Source of the DNA: Trebonia sp963777905
GTDB lineage: Bacteria > Actinomycetota > Actinomycetes > Streptosporangiales > Streptosporangiaceae
Direction: 5' to 3'
DNA length: 64,000 nucleotides
Assembly (NCBI GenBank): GCA_963777905.1
Contig: CAVZSM010000034.1
Location: 1-64,000 of the forward strand
Under the pieces are notes generated by a model. It ran no database searches, was not told the origin of the DNA, and saw only the letters and a program-made list of their open reading frames with translations. Numbering within the stretch: the stretch's first letter is position 1; each line of letters starts with the position of its first letter. This document shows, one piece after another, positions 36,946 to 45,487 of this stretch. Made by a program: the position numbers and the translations under genes.

Positions 36946-39189
36946 GTGGACACCATCGAGTTGACAACCGCCGGCGGCGTGGCGATCACCCGCACCGCCG
37001 AGGCGTTCGCTCCGGCCGAACTGACCCGCATTGCCAACCTTGTCGACCGCCGCCGCGGCGGCGTGCTCAGCTCGGGCATGGAGTATCCCGGCCGGTACAG
37101 CCGCTGGCACATGGCGTACGTGAACCCGCCCGTGGAGATCACCACCCACGGCCGGTACGTCACCGCCCGCGCGCTCAACGACCGCGGCCTGGTCATCCTG
37201 CCGGCGATCGCCGACGCGATGCGGAAAGCCGGCCACGAGCAGCCAGCTGATAACAGCAAGAAGCGGCCGGAGGCCGCGGCTGAGATTACAGCGCCAGCCG
37301 AGATTACAGCGCCAGCCGAGATCACAGCGCCAGCCGAGATTACAGTGGTCGTGCCCGAAGGGGAGGGCGCCTTCACCGAGGAGGAGCGGTCGCGGCAGCC
37401 GACCGTGTTCAGCGTGCTGCGGGAGATCGTCGCGGCGTTGGGGTGCGCGGATCCGCATCTGGGGCTGTACGGGGCATTCGGCTATGACCTGGCGTTTCAG
37501 TTCGAGCCAGTGCGGCTGCGGCTGGACCGGCCGCGTGACCAGCGGGACCTGGTCCTGCATTTGCCTGACGAGGTCTATGTGCTGGACCGCCGCCGCGAGG
37601 AGGCGGTCGTGTACCGGTACGAGTTCGCGGCGGGCGGCGCCTCGACGGCGGGCCACGCACGGGAGACGGCGGACACGCCAGAGCCGCCCGGGGACGTTAA
37701 GGATATTCCTGTCAATCCCACCCCTGGGGTATACGCGGCGATGGTGGAGCGGGCGAAGGAGCGCTTCAAGTGCGGCGACCTGTTCGAGGTCGTGCCCGGT
37801 CACGTGTTCTACGGGCGGTGCGCGTCGCCGGCCGCGTTCTACGAGCGGCTGCGGGAGCGGAACCCGGCGCCCTACGAGTTCGCCTTCAACCTCGGCGACG
37901 GCGAGTACCTGGTGGGCGCGTCGCCGGAGATGTACGTCCGGGTGACGGGGGACCGGGTGGAGACCTGCCCGATCTCCGGCACGATCGCGCGCGGCATCGA
38001 CCCGCTGGAGGACGCGGCGAACATCGCCACGCTGCTCGGCTCGGCGAAGGACGAGTCCGAGCTGACCATGTGCACCGACGTGGACCGCAACGACAAGTCG
38101 CGGGTCTGCGTGCCCGGCTCGGTCAAGGTCATCGGCCGCCGGCAGATCGAGATGTACAGCCGGCTGATCCACACGGTCGACCACATCGAGGGACGGCTGC
38201 GGCCCGGGTTCGACGCGCTCGACGCGTTCCTGACGCACATGTGGGCGGTCACCGTCACCGGCGCGCCGAAGACCTGGGCGATGCAGTTCATCGAGGACAA
38301 CGAGACCGCGCCGCGCCGCTGGTACGGCGGCGCCGTCGGAAAGATCGGCTTCGACGGGTCGATGAACACCGGCCTCACGCTGCGCACCGCGCACATCAGC
38401 GGCGGCATCGCGGCCGTCCGGGCCGGCGCCACGCTGCTGTACGACTCCGATCCGCTCGCGGAAGAGGCGGAGACCTACATCAAGGCTCGCGCCCTGATCG
38501 AAACCCTTCATGAGTCGGAACGTAAGGTCGCGCCTGTAGTCCCCTCAGCCCCGGCCGCCGCTGGCGGCGGCCGGCCCCTCCGGGTGCTGCTCGTCGACCA
38601 CCAGGACTCGTTCGTGCACACACTCGGCGATTACTTCCGGCAGCACGACGCCGAGGTGACCACGCTGCGCGCCGGGTTCCGCGCCGAGATGCTCGACTCG
38701 CTCGCCCCGGACCTCGTCGTGCTGTCGCCGGGGCCGGGCCGCCCGTCGGACTTCAACTGCGACGACCTGCTGTCCGAACTCGACGCAAGGAACCTGCCCG
38801 CGTTCGGCGTCTGCCTGGGGCTGCAGGCGATGGTGGAGCACGCCGGCGGGGAGCTGTCGCTGCTGCCTGAGCCGCAGCACGGCAAGCCGGGGTGGATCGT
38901 GGTCCGCGACGGGACGTCGCTGTTCGCGGGGCTGCCGCCGGAGTTCACCGCGGCGCGCTACCACTCGATCTACGCCGAGGAGCAGGCCGTGAAGGGCGGC
39001 TTCACCGTCACCGCCGCGCTCAGCTCGGCGGACGGGCGCAGCGGCGTGGTGATGGCGATCGAGGACGAGGCGGCGGGGCGCTGGGCCGTCCAGTTCCACC
39101 CCGAGTCGATCCTCACCGCCGCCGGCCGCTCGGGCCACCAGATCATCGCCAACGTGCTGGCCCTTTGCCGCGCAAGGACCGGAGGCTAG
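36946..39189 (+). CDS. trpE: Anthranilate synthase, fused TrpE-TrpG
   Basis: About 747 aa. The chorismate-binding TrpE domain occupies roughly residues 1-520 (SPEMYVRVTGDRVETCPISGTIARG; CTDVDRNDKSRVC; FLTHMWAVTVTGAPK). After a linker the glutamine amidotransferase domain spans about 540-745 (VLLVDHQDSFVHTLGDYF; catalytic Cys in GVCLGLQAM; VQFHPESI). It converts chorismate and glutamine to anthranilate, the first step of tryptophan biosynthesis. GTG 36946 follows GGAGAGG at ideal spacing; ATG 36931 is an upstream alternative. Expression should be controlled by the attenuator immediately upstream. Residues about 95-135 contain a repetitive insert (PAEITA units). Such fused enzymes are known in some actinomycetes and rhizobia. 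The stop overlaps the convergent hydrolase gene. Confidence 0.93.
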   Translation: MDTIELTTAGGVAITRTAEAFAPAELTRIANLVDRRRGGVLSSGMEYPGRYSRWHMAYVNPPVEITTHGRYVTARALNDRGLVILPAIADAMRKAGHEQPADNSKKRPEAAAEITAPAEITAPAEITAPAEITVVVPEGEGAFTEEERSRQPTVFSVLREIVAALGCADPHLGLYGAFGYDLAFQFEPVRLRLDRPRDQRDLVLHLPDEVYVLDRRREEAVVYRYEFAAGGASTAGHARETADTPEPPGDVKDIPVNPTPGVYAAMVERAKERFKCGDLFEVVPGHVFYGRCASPAAFYERLRERNPAPYEFAFNLGDGEYLVGASPEMYVRVTGDRVETCPISGTIARGIDPLEDAANIATLLGSAKDESELTMCTDVDRNDKSRVCVPGSVKVIGRRQIEMYSRLIHTVDHIEGRLRPGFDALDAFLTHMWAVTVTGAPKTWAMQFIEDNETAPRRWYGGAVGKIGFDGSMNTGLTLRTAHISGGIAAVRAGATLLYDSDPLAEEAETYIKARALIETLHESERKVAPVVPSAPAAAGGGRPLRVLLVDHQDSFVHTLGDYFRQHDAEVTTLRAGFRAEMLDSLAPDLVVLSPGPGRPSDFNCDDLLSELDARNLPAFGVCLGLQAMVEHAGGELSLLPEPQHGKPGWIVVRDGTSLFAGLPPEFTAARYHSIYAEEQAVKGGFTVTAALSSADGRSGVVMAIEDEAAGRWAVQFHPESILTAAGRSGHQIIANVLALCRARTGG
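37247..37265 (+). repeat. 19-nt word shared with 30023-30041 (second occurrence)
   Basis: This exact copy of the word lies inside trpEG at the start of the low-complexity linker and just before the 18-bp tandem repeats. It suggests the linker arose by insertion of a dispersed repeat that was then tolerated in frame. Confidence 0.6.
37282..37345 (+). repeat. In-frame 18-bp tandem repeats in trpEG
   Basis: GAGATTACAGCGCCAGCC is repeated three full times (one with T to C) plus ten bases, encoding E-I-T-A-P-A units. The repeat is AT-richer than the surrounding gene. Its length keeps the frame, so unit number could vary between strains without breaking the enzyme. Confidence 0.9.
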
Positions 39190-39905
39190 GACGCGAGCAG
39201 CTCCACTATCCGCCGCCAGGCGTCGTCACGGGCCTCCTTGCTGAACGGCGGCGTCCCCGGCCAGAAGAACGCGTGCCCGACCCCCGGATAGCTGACCAGC
39301 TCGTGGTCGACACCCGCGGCGGCCAGCGCCGCGGCGATCTGCTTCCGCTGCCCGGCGTCGATCAGCGCGTCGTCCTCGCCGACCAGGTACAGGATCCGGC
39401 CGGTGATTCCCGGGGTCAGGTCCAGCGTGGGCGTGGGCTGGCTCATCGGGATGTCGGTGCCGGGCAGCCAGCCGCCGTACAGCACGGCGGTCCTGCTGAC
39501 CGGCAGCCGGCAGGCTGCCAGGTAGCTCAGGTGGCCGCCGGCGCTGAACCCGACGACCGCGACCCGCTCGATGCCCGGCTCCGACTGCAGCCACGCGAGG
39601 GCCGCCGCGACGTCGGCCACCGCCTGGTCGCGTCGCAGCCGCTGCAGGTAGCCGAAGCCCTCCTGCCGCCCGGCGTCATCGCGCTCCAGCCAGCGGCCTG
39701 GTGCGGCGTCCCGGTGGTAGAACTCCGGCGCGATGGCCAGGAACCCGGCCTTGGCCAGGTCGTCGGCTACCCCGCGGATGTCCGGGTTGACCCCGAACAG
39801 CTCGTGCGCCACGATCACCCCGGCCGGTGCCGGGTTCGCCGCGGGCCGGGCCAGGTACGCCGGCAAGCTGGTGCCGTCTTCGACGGGGATGGTGATGGTT
39901 GCCAT
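39186..39905 (-). CDS. Dienelactone hydrolase-family protein
   Basis: 239 aa from ATG 39905 (MATITIPVEDG); ATG 39914 is an alternative. The alpha/beta-hydrolase pattern is complete: VIVAHELFGVNPDIRGVADDLAKAGFLAIAPEFYHR, nucleophile elbow GFSAGGHLSYLAA, acid in LVGEDDALID, and His in GVGHAFFWPGT. The family normally uses Cys as nucleophile; Ser here (G-F-S-A-G) is a common variant in carboxymethylenebutenolidase-like hydrolases. It is convergent with trpEG, overlapping by 4 bp. Confidence 0.88.
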   Translation of the reverse strand: MATITIPVEDGTSLPAYLARPAANPAPAGVIVAHELFGVNPDIRGVADDLAKAGFLAIAPEFYHRDAAPGRWLERDDAGRQEGFGYLQRLRRDQAVADVAAALAWLQSEPGIERVAVVGFSAGGHLSYLAACRLPVSRTAVLYGGWLPGTDIPMSQPTPTLDLTPGITGRILYLVGEDDALIDAGQRKQIAAALAAAGVDHELVSYPGVGHAFFWPGTPPFSKEARDDAWRRIVELLAS

Positions 39906-39965
39906 GGTTCCCATCGTCAGCGTCCAGGACAGCGGTAACCAGAGCCGTTTCTTACTGGTACTGCC

Positions 39966-40823
39966 ATGAGTACCCTGGGGACCATGACGGCCGGCGGAGA
40001 TCCGGCGGCGCTGGGCCAGCTGCTCAGGTCCCGGCGCGAGCGCCTCGTGCCCGCTGACGTGGGCCTGCCCGCGGGCTTGTCCGCGGGGCGCCGGCGCACG
40101 GCGGGCCTGCGCCGCGAGGAAGTCGCCATGCTGGCCCACCTGTCCGTCACCTACTACACGTTCCTCGAGCAGGGCCGCCCCGTGCGGCCTTCTGAACAGG
40201 TCCTGGACGCGCTGGCTTCCGCGCTGCGGATGTCCGCCGCCGAGCGGCGCTACCTGCACGTGCTGGCCTACGGTCCGGACGGCGACAGCGGTGCTGCCTC
40301 GGGCGCCCCGGGCGCCCCGGGCGGGTCGGCGCCGCCTGAGCTGCTCGATCCCGCAGTGGCCAACCTGGTCCAGCGGCTCGAGCCGTTCCCGACCCTGGTC
40401 AAGGGCCGCCGCTGGGACGTCCTGGCGGCCAACCCCGCCGCGCGCGAGCTGTTCGGCGACTGGCCGGCAGGGCCCCCTGACGAGCGCAACTTGGTGCGCT
40501 GGATGTTCACCACCGACCAGGCCAGGGAGGTCTACCTGGAGTGGGAGCCGGAGGCCAGAGCGATGCTCGGCCGCTTCCGGCTGTCCGCCGCCCGGTACCC
40601 GGACGACCCCGATATCAGCGCCCTGATCGCCGAGCTTCAGCGCGACAGCGAGCATGTCAGGGACTGGTGGCCGCGCCACGACGTCACCGCTATCGGGGGC
40701 AGCGGCGCAAAGAAGCTCCGCCACCCCCGGCTCGGCCCCGTCGAGTACTCCCACGCGGTCCTTCAGGTCGCCGACCACCCGGACCAGACCCTGGTCACCT
40801 ACTCACTGGTCACCGGGAGCTGA
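39966..40823 (+). CDS. XRE-family regulator with MmyB-like ligand-binding domain
   Basis: 285 aa. The N-terminal helix-turn-helix includes RRTAGLRREEVAMLAHLSVTYYTFLEQGRPVRPSEQVLDALASAL. The C-terminal PAS-like MmyB domain includes NLVQRLEPFPTLVKGRRWDVLAANPAARELFGDW and ends DVTAIGGSGAKKLRHPRLGPVEYSHAVLQV. These regulators are very common in actinomycetes and bind small or fatty ligands. It is divergent from the dienelactone hydrolase, a plausible target, and is followed one base later by the MmcQ gene. Confidence 0.9.
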   Translation: MSTLGTMTAGGDPAALGQLLRSRRERLVPADVGLPAGLSAGRRRTAGLRREEVAMLAHLSVTYYTFLEQGRPVRPSEQVLDALASALRMSAAERRYLHVLAYGPDGDSGAASGAPGAPGGSAPPELLDPAVANLVQRLEPFPTLVKGRRWDVLAANPAARELFGDWPAGPPDERNLVRWMFTTDQAREVYLEWEPEARAMLGRFRLSAARYPDDPDISALIAELQRDSEHVRDWWPRHDVTAIGGSGAKKLRHPRLGPVEYSHAVLQVADHPDQTLVTYSLVTGS

Positions 40824-40824
40824 C

Positions 40825-41172
40825 ATGGTCACGGCGGCGGACGTGCGCGCGGTGGCGATGTCGCTGCCGCGCACTTCCGAGCACCTGATCCACGACCACA
40901 TCAAGTTCCGGGTCGGCAAGATCGTCTACGTGGCGATCTCGCCCGACGAGTCGACGATGGGCTTCGGGTTCCCGAAAGAGGAACGGGCCGCGCTGATCGC
41001 GGCCGAGCCGGACAAGTTCGCCATGCCGCGGCTGTCCGACCAGCGCTTCCACTGGGTGCACGCGCGAATGGCGGCGCTGAGCCTCGAAGAGATGCGCGAA
41101 CTAGTCACGGACGCCTGGCGGATGGTCATCCCGAAGAAAATCGCCGCGGCCCACCTGGACAGGCAGGTGTAA
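40825..41172 (+). CDS. MmcQ/YjbR-family protein
   Basis: 115 aa from ATG 40825. It has the YjbR double-wing DNA-binding-like pattern: AMSLPRTSEHLIHDHIKFRVGKIVYVAISPDESTMGFGFPKEERAALI, WVHARMAALSLEEMRELVTDAWRMVIPKK. The function of the family is not established. It is coupled to the XRE regulator (1-bp gap). Its last 72 bp overlap the antisense 3' end of the TetR gene. Confidence 0.85.
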   Translation: MVTAADVRAVAMSLPRTSEHLIHDHIKFRVGKIVYVAISPDESTMGFGFPKEERAALIAAEPDKFAMPRLSDQRFHWVHARMAALSLEEMRELVTDAWRMVIPKKIAAAHLDRQV

Positions 41173-41874
41173 GGACCAGGCATCCGCCGGGGGCCAGGGG
41201 CGGGCGGCTAGCACGGACAGGTTCAGGGACAGCAGCGTGTCTTCCATCTTCGGCAGCGTGTCGGTCTGGCCGTTGCGCACGGCGGTCCGCACGAGCTTGG
41301 CGATGGCGCCCGCGATCGCCAGGTAGACGTCGTCGGGGACGGCGGGCCAGTCCGGGTGCCGCGCCCGCGCCCGGCGGTGCCAGGTGGCGGTCATTTCCGC
41401 GAACCGGCGTTCCGCCGCGTCGAAGCGCGCGACCGCGCGCGGCCCGGCGGTGGGCATGCCGATGTAGAACGCTCGCGCGAAGGCCGGCTCGTCGGCGAGG
41501 AACTGGAGGAACGCGCGGCACGCCGCGCGCAGCACCTCCTCGTCCGGGGCGTCAGGCGGCACGGCCCTGGTCGCGGCGACCACCCCGTCGGCCAGCAGCT
41601 TGCCGCCTTCGCGGGTCGCGGCGAGGAAGCAGTCCTCTTTCGTCCTGAAGTGCGTGTAGAAGGCGACGCGGGATACCTTGGCCCGGCGCACGATGTCGGC
41701 CACCGTGACATCCGCGTACCCGCCTTCGGCGACCGCCGCGATCGCCGCCCGGCACAGCCGCTGCACCTGGGAGGCGCGCACCGCCCGCGCGGGAAGCCGG
41801 CTCCGGCCCCTGGGCAGGCCCGGTTTTCCCTCGTGGGTGTGGGCAAGGCTGCCCCCTTGCGGGGTGTCGGGCAT
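41101..41874 (-). CDS. TetR-family transcriptional regulator
   Basis: 257 aa from ATG 41874. The HTH lies at about residues 37-83 (RLCRAAIAAVAEGGYADVTVADIVRRAKVSRVAFYTHFRTKEDCF), followed by the helical ligand-binding domain. The last 24 or so residues are encoded opposite the MmcQ gene and look unlike a normal TetR end, so an ancestral stop may have been lost. It is divergent from a large MFS transporter, with a strong palindrome between them, which makes it the probable repressor of that transporter. Confidence 0.88.
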   Translation of the reverse strand: MPDTPQGGSLAHTHEGKPGLPRGRSRLPARAVRASQVQRLCRAAIAAVAEGGYADVTVADIVRRAKVSRVAFYTHFRTKEDCFLAATREGGKLLADGVVAATRAVPPDAPDEEVLRAACRAFLQFLADEPAFARAFYIGMPTAGPRAVARFDAAERRFAEMTATWHRRARARHPDWPAVPDDVYLAIAGAIAKLVRTAVRNGQTDTLPKMEDTLLSLNLSVLAARPWPPADAWSLHLPVQVGRGDFLRDDHPPGVRD

Positions 41875-41898
41875 GCGCTCTAGAGTAGCTGAAAAATT

Positions 41899-41925
41899 CC
41901 TAAAGTACGTACGCGTACTTTTAGG
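41899..41925. promoter_or_regulatory. Putative TetR operator between tetR and the MFS gene
   Basis: The arms are CCTAAAGTACG and CGTACTTTTAGG around a short centre; apart from one extra A the dyad is perfect. It lies in an AT-rich pocket 24 bp before the TetR start and 43 bp before the transporter start, ideal for controlling both promoters. Confidence 0.7.
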
Positions 41926-41968
41926 TGCGCACGCCACTGCCGACGTGGTGCCGAAAGGGGTCGTCAGC

Positions 41969-43894
41969 ATGACAGCAACCGCGCAGGGAGCCGCCCCGGC
42001 GGCCGGGGGCATAAACGGCCTCTGGCAACGGCAGCTCGACCACTACCCGGACACCCGGCCGCGGATGACCTACCTGGCCATCGTGGTGCTCGCCACGATC
42101 GCGCTCTACTACGCGTTCTACATCCCCGGCGCGGTATCCCCGTCGATCATCGCCCACTTCGGGATGACCTTCAGCACCTACGTGTACATCATTGTGATCG
42201 CCAACGCCGTCGGCGCCTTCGGCTCGCTCGCCGCGGGCCTGGCCGACCGGTGGGGCCGCGCCAACCTGGTGGCCTACGGCCTGGTCATCGTCGGCCTGCT
42301 GGTCCTCTTCGGCGTGCCGAACGCGCCCAACACGTTCACTTACGGCCTGCTGTTCGCCATCATCGGGGCCGTCGAGGGCGTCATCCTCGTCGCCACTCCC
42401 GCGCTGGTGCGCGACTTTTCGCCGCAGCTCGGCCGGGCCTCCGCGATGGGGTTCTGGACCCTCGGGCCGGTCCTCGGCAGCCTGGTGGTCGCCGTGGTGT
42501 CCAGCAACACGCTCAGCCACCTCCCCGCCTGGCAGGACCAGTTCACCATCGCCGGCATCGTGATCCTCGTCGTCGCCGCGATCGCCGTGGTCGGGCTGCG
42601 TGAGCTCTCGCCGCAGCTGCGCGACCAGCTCATGGTGTCCATGCGCGACCGCGCACTGATCGAGGCCCGGGCCCGTGGCCTCGACGTCAAGACCCTGACG
42701 GAGCACCCGTGGCGGCAGATGCTGCGCCTGGACATCATCGGCTCCGCGTTCGCGATCTCGGTGTTCCTGCTGTTCTACTACACGGCGGTCGGCTTCTTCA
42801 CCATCTACTTCACCTCGCTATTCAACTTCACGCTGTCGACCGCCAACAGCATCGGGAACTGGTTCTGGGCATTCGACGCGGCGGCCCTGGTCATCATCGG
42901 GATCATCTCCAACCGGGTCGGGGTCCGCAAGCCGTTCATGGTGCTCGGCGCGGTCGGCGCGATCGTCATGACGATCATCTTCCTCAACCTGGGCCACGGC
43001 ACCACATACGCCACGTTCGCCCTGGTCATCAGCATCCTGGCGGTGTTCCTCGCGATCGCGTACGCGCCGTGGATGGCCAGCTACACCGAGACCATCGAGA
43101 AGCACAACCCGGCGCTGACCGCGACCGGCCTGGCCGTCTGGGGCTGGATCATCCGCGCGGTCATCGCCATTTCGCTCCTCGTCTTGCCGGTCGTGGTCAG
43201 CTCGATGACGCCGCTGGTCACCTACGGCTCGCAGGTCGCCACGCTGTCCGCTAAGTACAGCAGCCAGCTGGCCTTCGCGGCGAGCCATCCGACCGTCGTG
43301 GCAGCCGCCCAGAAGGTACCCCCGCCGGTCGTGGCCACCGCGCAGGCGAACGCTACGCAGCTCGCGAACGCGCAGAAGTTCGCGCCCGAACTCGCCGTGA
43401 TCCAGGCAAACCCGGTGCTGTTCGCCAGGCTGGCCACCTACACGAACCCGGCTACGATCCCGCCGGCGCTGGTGGCCCAGGCGGTCCGTGCGGCCGGGGG
43501 CGGCGCCAAGGGCCTGCAGATCCTGACCACGATCTCGGCCAACCAGGCGGCCATCGCCGGCGTGATCGCGGCCGCGCCCGCGCTGAAGACCGTCGCCCCG
43601 TACGCGGCGGAGCTGACCATCATGGCTCCGTTCGGCCCGCAGCTGACCGCGCTGTCCAAGGTCCCGCCGGCGGACCTGGCGTACCTCAAGGCGCACGGCG
43701 CTGATGTCGTCAGCGCCGCGGCCGCGGCGCCCGGGCAGTGGAAGAACTGGTGGTGGGTCTGTGTCGGCGGCCAGGTGATCTTCATCCCGCTGATCCTGCT
43801 GATGGCAGGCCGGTGGAGCCCGCGGCGCGCCCGCGAGGACACCGCCGAGCACGAGCGGCTCGTGCAGGACGAGATGACGAAGCTGGGGGCGTAG
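41969..43894 (+). CDS. MFS transporter with long Ala-rich loop before the last membrane helix
   Basis: 641 aa from ATG 41969, preceded by GAAAGGGG. Motif A is seen as AAGLADRWGRANLVAYGLVIVG, and about twelve helices are predictable. Between the penultimate helix (about residue 410) and the last one (WWWVCVGGQVIFIPLILLMAG near 600) is a stretch of roughly 180 mostly soluble residues. It is rich in Ala, Pro, Thr and Val, with recurring A-N-A-T/A-N-P and A-A-A-P motifs. It was not recognised as a domain. The stretch should lie on the outer face if the standard topology holds. The substrate is unknown; the neighbouring TetR gene and operator suggest substrate-induced expression. Confidence 0.85.
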   Translation: MTATAQGAAPAAGGINGLWQRQLDHYPDTRPRMTYLAIVVLATIALYYAFYIPGAVSPSIIAHFGMTFSTYVYIIVIANAVGAFGSLAAGLADRWGRANLVAYGLVIVGLLVLFGVPNAPNTFTYGLLFAIIGAVEGVILVATPALVRDFSPQLGRASAMGFWTLGPVLGSLVVAVVSSNTLSHLPAWQDQFTIAGIVILVVAAIAVVGLRELSPQLRDQLMVSMRDRALIEARARGLDVKTLTEHPWRQMLRLDIIGSAFAISVFLLFYYTAVGFFTIYFTSLFNFTLSTANSIGNWFWAFDAAALVIIGIISNRVGVRKPFMVLGAVGAIVMTIIFLNLGHGTTYATFALVISILAVFLAIAYAPWMASYTETIEKHNPALTATGLAVWGWIIRAVIAISLLVLPVVVSSMTPLVTYGSQVATLSAKYSSQLAFAASHPTVVAAAQKVPPPVVATAQANATQLANAQKFAPELAVIQANPVLFARLATYTNPATIPPALVAQAVRAAGGGAKGLQILTTISANQAAIAGVIAAAPALKTVAPYAAELTIMAPFGPQLTALSKVPPADLAYLKAHGADVVSAAAAAPGQWKNWWWVCVGGQVIFIPLILLMAGRWSPRRAREDTAEHERLVQDEMTKLGA

Positions 43895-43960
43895 GCGGAT
43901 CGCTGACGACGCCGGTCGCTGACGCAAGATGTCAGCGACCGGCGCGTAGCGTTAGGTCCC

Positions 43961-45487
43961 ATGCTGACTTACTACAGCCGACCAGGGGTCATGACCTCGG
44001 CCGGCCGTTTCGCGGCCTTGCTCGACGGCCTGCCCCGTGACGTGGCCGCCCTCGCCGCCGTCGGGCAGGGCCTGCTGATCCACGAGCACATGGCGCGCGG
44101 CTACGGGGTCACGCTGTCCGAGGAAGACCGGTCCAGCGTGCATACCCGCCCGGCCGAGGAACTGCTCGCCCAGATCGTGGCGCGTGACAGCCGTCCGCTG
44201 GACGTCGCGCGGCCGCCGGAAGCCAGGCTGCCGGGAAACTGCCGCCACTTCACCGTCTTGATGACCGCCATGCTCCGGGCGCGCGGGACGCCGGCGCGGG
44301 CGCGCTGCGGTTTCGGCGGCTACTTCGGCAGCGGCACGTTCGAGGACCACTGGGTCTGCGAGTACTGGGACGCCGGGGAGCAGCGCTGGCGCCTCGTCGA
44401 CGCCCAGATCGACGCGGTGCAGCTGGGCTGGTTCGACATCGACTTTGACCTCACCGACGTGCCGCGCGACCGGTTCCTCATCGGCGGGGACGCGTGGGCA
44501 CGGTACCGGTCCGGCGCGGCCGACCCCGGCAAGTTCGGGCTCAGCCTGATCGGCGAGACGGGTGACTGGTGGATCGCCGCCAACCTGATGCGCGACGCCG
44601 CCGCGCTGCTGAATCTGGAGCTGCTGCCGTGGGACTGCTGGGGCGCGATGCCCGGGCCAGAAGACCCGATCGATCCGGAGCTGGCCGCGCTGTTCGACCG
44701 GCTGGCGGCCCTCACCCAGGCCCCGGACGCTGCCCTCGCGGACCTGCGCCAGCTGTGTGACGATGACCGGCTGCGAGTCCCGCCGGAGGTCCGCAACGCC
44801 GTCAGCGAACCGCCTCGAGAAGGTCTAGGTCCGGGCCAGGCCCGCGTCGGGGGTGCCGTCGGCGAGGGCGGGTCCGTGGCGGGCCACGCCCTGCGTCCAC
44901 ACGCCGGCCACGTCCGCCGGCGTGGCCAGGGAGAAGATCCTGGCCAGCGCGTCGGTCGTATCGCGGGCATGCTTGAGGTTCACCGCCAGCGTGCTGCCCG
45001 CGGCCGGCCGCAGCCATACGGCGTCGAAGTCCTTGCCCACCGAGAAGTCACCCACCCGGTCGTCGAGCCCGAGCGCCCGGGCGCCGGCCCGCGTCGCCAG
45101 ATAGAGCAGGTGAACCGGCGTCAGGTTCATCCCGTCGGCGCCCAGCATCTGCTGGATGAAGTAGGCCTGCAGCGCCTCCTTGGGCAGGAACAGGCCCGCT
45201 CCCGCGCCCACGTCGGACCCGAGCGCGATGCCGATGCCGTGCTCGACGTGCCTGCGCAGCGGGAACAGCCCGCTGCCCAGCGCGCAGTTGCTGGTCGGGC
45301 AGTGCGCGACGGAGGCCCCGTGCTCGGCGAGCATCGCGAGCTCGGCGTCGCTGGGGTGGACGTTGTGGGCGAAGACGCTGCGCCTGGTGACCAGGCCGTG
45401 CTGGCGGTAGGTGTCCAGGTAGTGCCGGGCGCCGGGGAACAGCCCGGCCACCGCGGCGACCTCGGCGACGTTCTCGTTGACGTGTGA
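43961..45487 (+). CDS. Transglutaminase-like protein; frame reads on antisense through guaD
   Basis: The catalytic triad of a transglutaminase-like (papain-fold) domain is visible: Cys94 in GNCRHFTVLMTAMLRARGTPARARCGF, His130 in FEDHWVCEYWD and Asp147 in RLVDAQIDAV. The domain plausibly ends near residue 288 (about 44825). The frame then stays open for another 220 codons that are simply the antisense of guaD, with low-complexity Gly/Arg/His composition. A TAG exists one frame over at about 44828, so a 1-bp change may have removed the natural stop. Enzymes of this fold cleave or form amide bonds; the substrate is unknown. Confidence 0.7.
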   Translation: MLTYYSRPGVMTSAGRFAALLDGLPRDVAALAAVGQGLLIHEHMARGYGVTLSEEDRSSVHTRPAEELLAQIVARDSRPLDVARPPEARLPGNCRHFTVLMTAMLRARGTPARARCGFGGYFGSGTFEDHWVCEYWDAGEQRWRLVDAQIDAVQLGWFDIDFDLTDVPRDRFLIGGDAWARYRSGAADPGKFGLSLIGETGDWWIAANLMRDAAALLNLELLPWDCWGAMPGPEDPIDPELAALFDRLAALTQAPDAALADLRQLCDDDRLRVPPEVRNAVSEPPREGLGPGQARVGGAVGEGGSVAGHALRPHAGHVRRRGQGEDPGQRVGRIAGMLEVHRQRAARGRPQPYGVEVLAHREVTHPVVEPERPGAGPRRQIEQVNRRQVHPVGAQHLLDEVGLQRLLGQEQARSRAHVGPERDADAVLDVPAQREQPAAQRAVAGRAVRDGGPVLGEHRELGVAGVDVVGEDAAPGDQAVLAVGVQVVPGAGEQPGHRGDLGDVLVDV

